Assembly (NCBI GenBank): GCA_021443405.1
Contig: JABUUA010000112.1
Span: forward strand, 1 to 5,018
Direction of reading: 5' to 3'
Source: Bacteroidaceae bacterium
GTDB taxonomy: Bacteria > Bacteroidota > Bacteroidia > Bacteroidales > Bacteroidaceae
DNA: 5,018 bases
Shown: positions 4,439-5,018 of the stretch, piece by piece
How the letters are laid out: each line of letters begins with the position of its first letter
Position numbering within the stretch: position 1 is the first letter of the stretch
Position numbers and translations under genes: made by a program
The notes under the pieces: model-generated
The model's database searches: none
The model's input: only the letters and a program-made list of their open reading frames with translations
What the model was told of the DNA's origin: nothing

Positions 4439-5018
4439 CGGAGAAAAACATTTCCTCCCCTGTGTTGCAGGAGGAAGAAATGACCTTCTGGGACCACGTG
4501 GAGCAACTACGTTGGGCGCTGTTCCGCGTGGTGTGTGTGCTCGTTTGTCTGATGGGCGCCACCCTGTGGTCCATGCCCCGCATCTTCGACACCTTCGTGT
4601 TGGGCCCCACGTCGAGCGATTTCTTCGTCTATCGCCTCTGCACGCAGTGGAGCCACGGACTCTTACGTTTCGACGAGGGCTTCAGCGTGCAAATCATCAA
4701 TATCAACGTGGCGTCGCAGTTCATGACGCATATCAACACGTCCATCACCTTTGCGGCCATCCTCACCTTCCCTTATTTCATCTTCGAGGCGTGGCGTTAC
4801 ATCCGCCCGGCTCTCTTCGACCACGAGGTGCGCCACGTGCGGGCGGCGTTCTTGGGAGGCACGCTCATGTTCTATGTGGGCTGTGCCGTGGGCTACACGC
4901 TCGTGTTCCCCTTCACGTTTCGCTTCCTTGTGGAGTATCAGTTAAGCGCGGAAATCGTCAATCAAATCAACCTGCAGTCGTACATTCACAACTTCACGAT
5001 GCTCATCATGATTATGGG
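4435..5018 (+). CDS. tatC: Sec-independent protein translocase subunit TatC (3' end cut by window)
   Basis: TatC is the receptor for twin-arginine signal peptides and the core of the translocase. The window contains 194 complete codons of what is normally a protein of about 250 residues or more, so the last membrane helices are missing. Visible are the N-terminal TFWDHVEQLRWALFR motif (17-31), a first helix (about 28-47), a periplasmic loop with conserved Pro58, a second helix (103-121), the cytoplasmic EAWRYIRPALFDHE segment (118-131), a third helix (about 137-160) and the beginning of the fourth. Tyr122 and Glu131 align with Phe94 and Glu103 of E. coli TatC, part of the signal-peptide site. 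Gln24 stands where E. coli has Glu15. The first periplasmic loop is longer than in E. coli by roughly 18 residues. Translation overlaps the tatA stop, and an AAGGA sequence directly precedes the ATG. Confidence 0.95.
   Translation, partial: MTEKNISSPVLQEEEMTFWDHVEQLRWALFRVVCVLVCLMGATLWSMPRIFDTFVLGPTSSDFFVYRLCTQWSHGLLRFDEGFSVQIININVASQFMTHINTSITFAAILTFPYFIFEAWRYIRPALFDHEVRHVRAAFLGGTLMFYVGCAVGYTLVFPFTFRFLVEYQLSAEIVNQINLQSYIHNFTMLIMIM

Noticed and set aside
1..5018. CRISPR array, tRNA, rRNA, insertion sequence or phage attachment site
   Set aside because: I found no regularly spaced repeats, cloverleaf, rRNA motif, transposase, or flanking direct repeats with terminal inverted repeats. The visible repeats are short and local.

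Overview
The window looks like a chromosomal segment from a Bacteroidota genome, probably Bacteroidales and possibly a GC-richer member of the Prevotellaceae. Three things suggest this: promoter elements of the Bacteroidota type (TAnnTTTG, twice with a TTG or TTTG about 20 bases upstream), an AT-rich leader without a Shine-Dalgarno sequence in front of tatA, and the style of the proteins. The genus is inference. No mobile element, CRISPR array, rRNA or tRNA gene is visible.

Layout, left to right. Positions 1-197 hold no gene but a dense set of short repeats and hairpins downstream of the first gene. On the minus strand, 198-1343 encodes a 381-residue protein with a C-terminal RidA/YjgF domain and a longer N-terminal part resembling FkbO/Hyg5/XanB2-type chorismatases. 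Also on the minus strand, 1574-2143 encodes a 189-residue protein I do not recognise. A roughly 630-base gene-free stretch (2144-2774) carries a promoter element for that gene and several inverted repeats. Next, 2775-3911 (minus) encodes a very compact System II cytochrome c synthase with a ResB/CcsB-like front and a complete CcsA-like end. A 317-base divergent intergenic region then separates it from tatA (4229-4438, plus) and tatC (from 4435, plus, cut by the window end).

Functionally, the right half is an envelope-biogenesis locus. The Tat translocase exports folded, often cofactor-bearing proteins. CcsBA carries heme across the membrane and attaches it to apocytochromes c. Each side of the divergent pair has its own well-formed promoter, and the two -7 elements are about 160 bases apart with a 12-base palindrome between them, so joint regulation is possible but not shown. 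The left half is two singly transcribed minus-strand genes, each with its own -7 element. No wholly new system is evident. The best leads are the size-reduced CcsBA that keeps all four expected heme histidines, the Rid/chorismatase-like protein whose promoter element almost touches its start codon, and the structured gene-free DNA.
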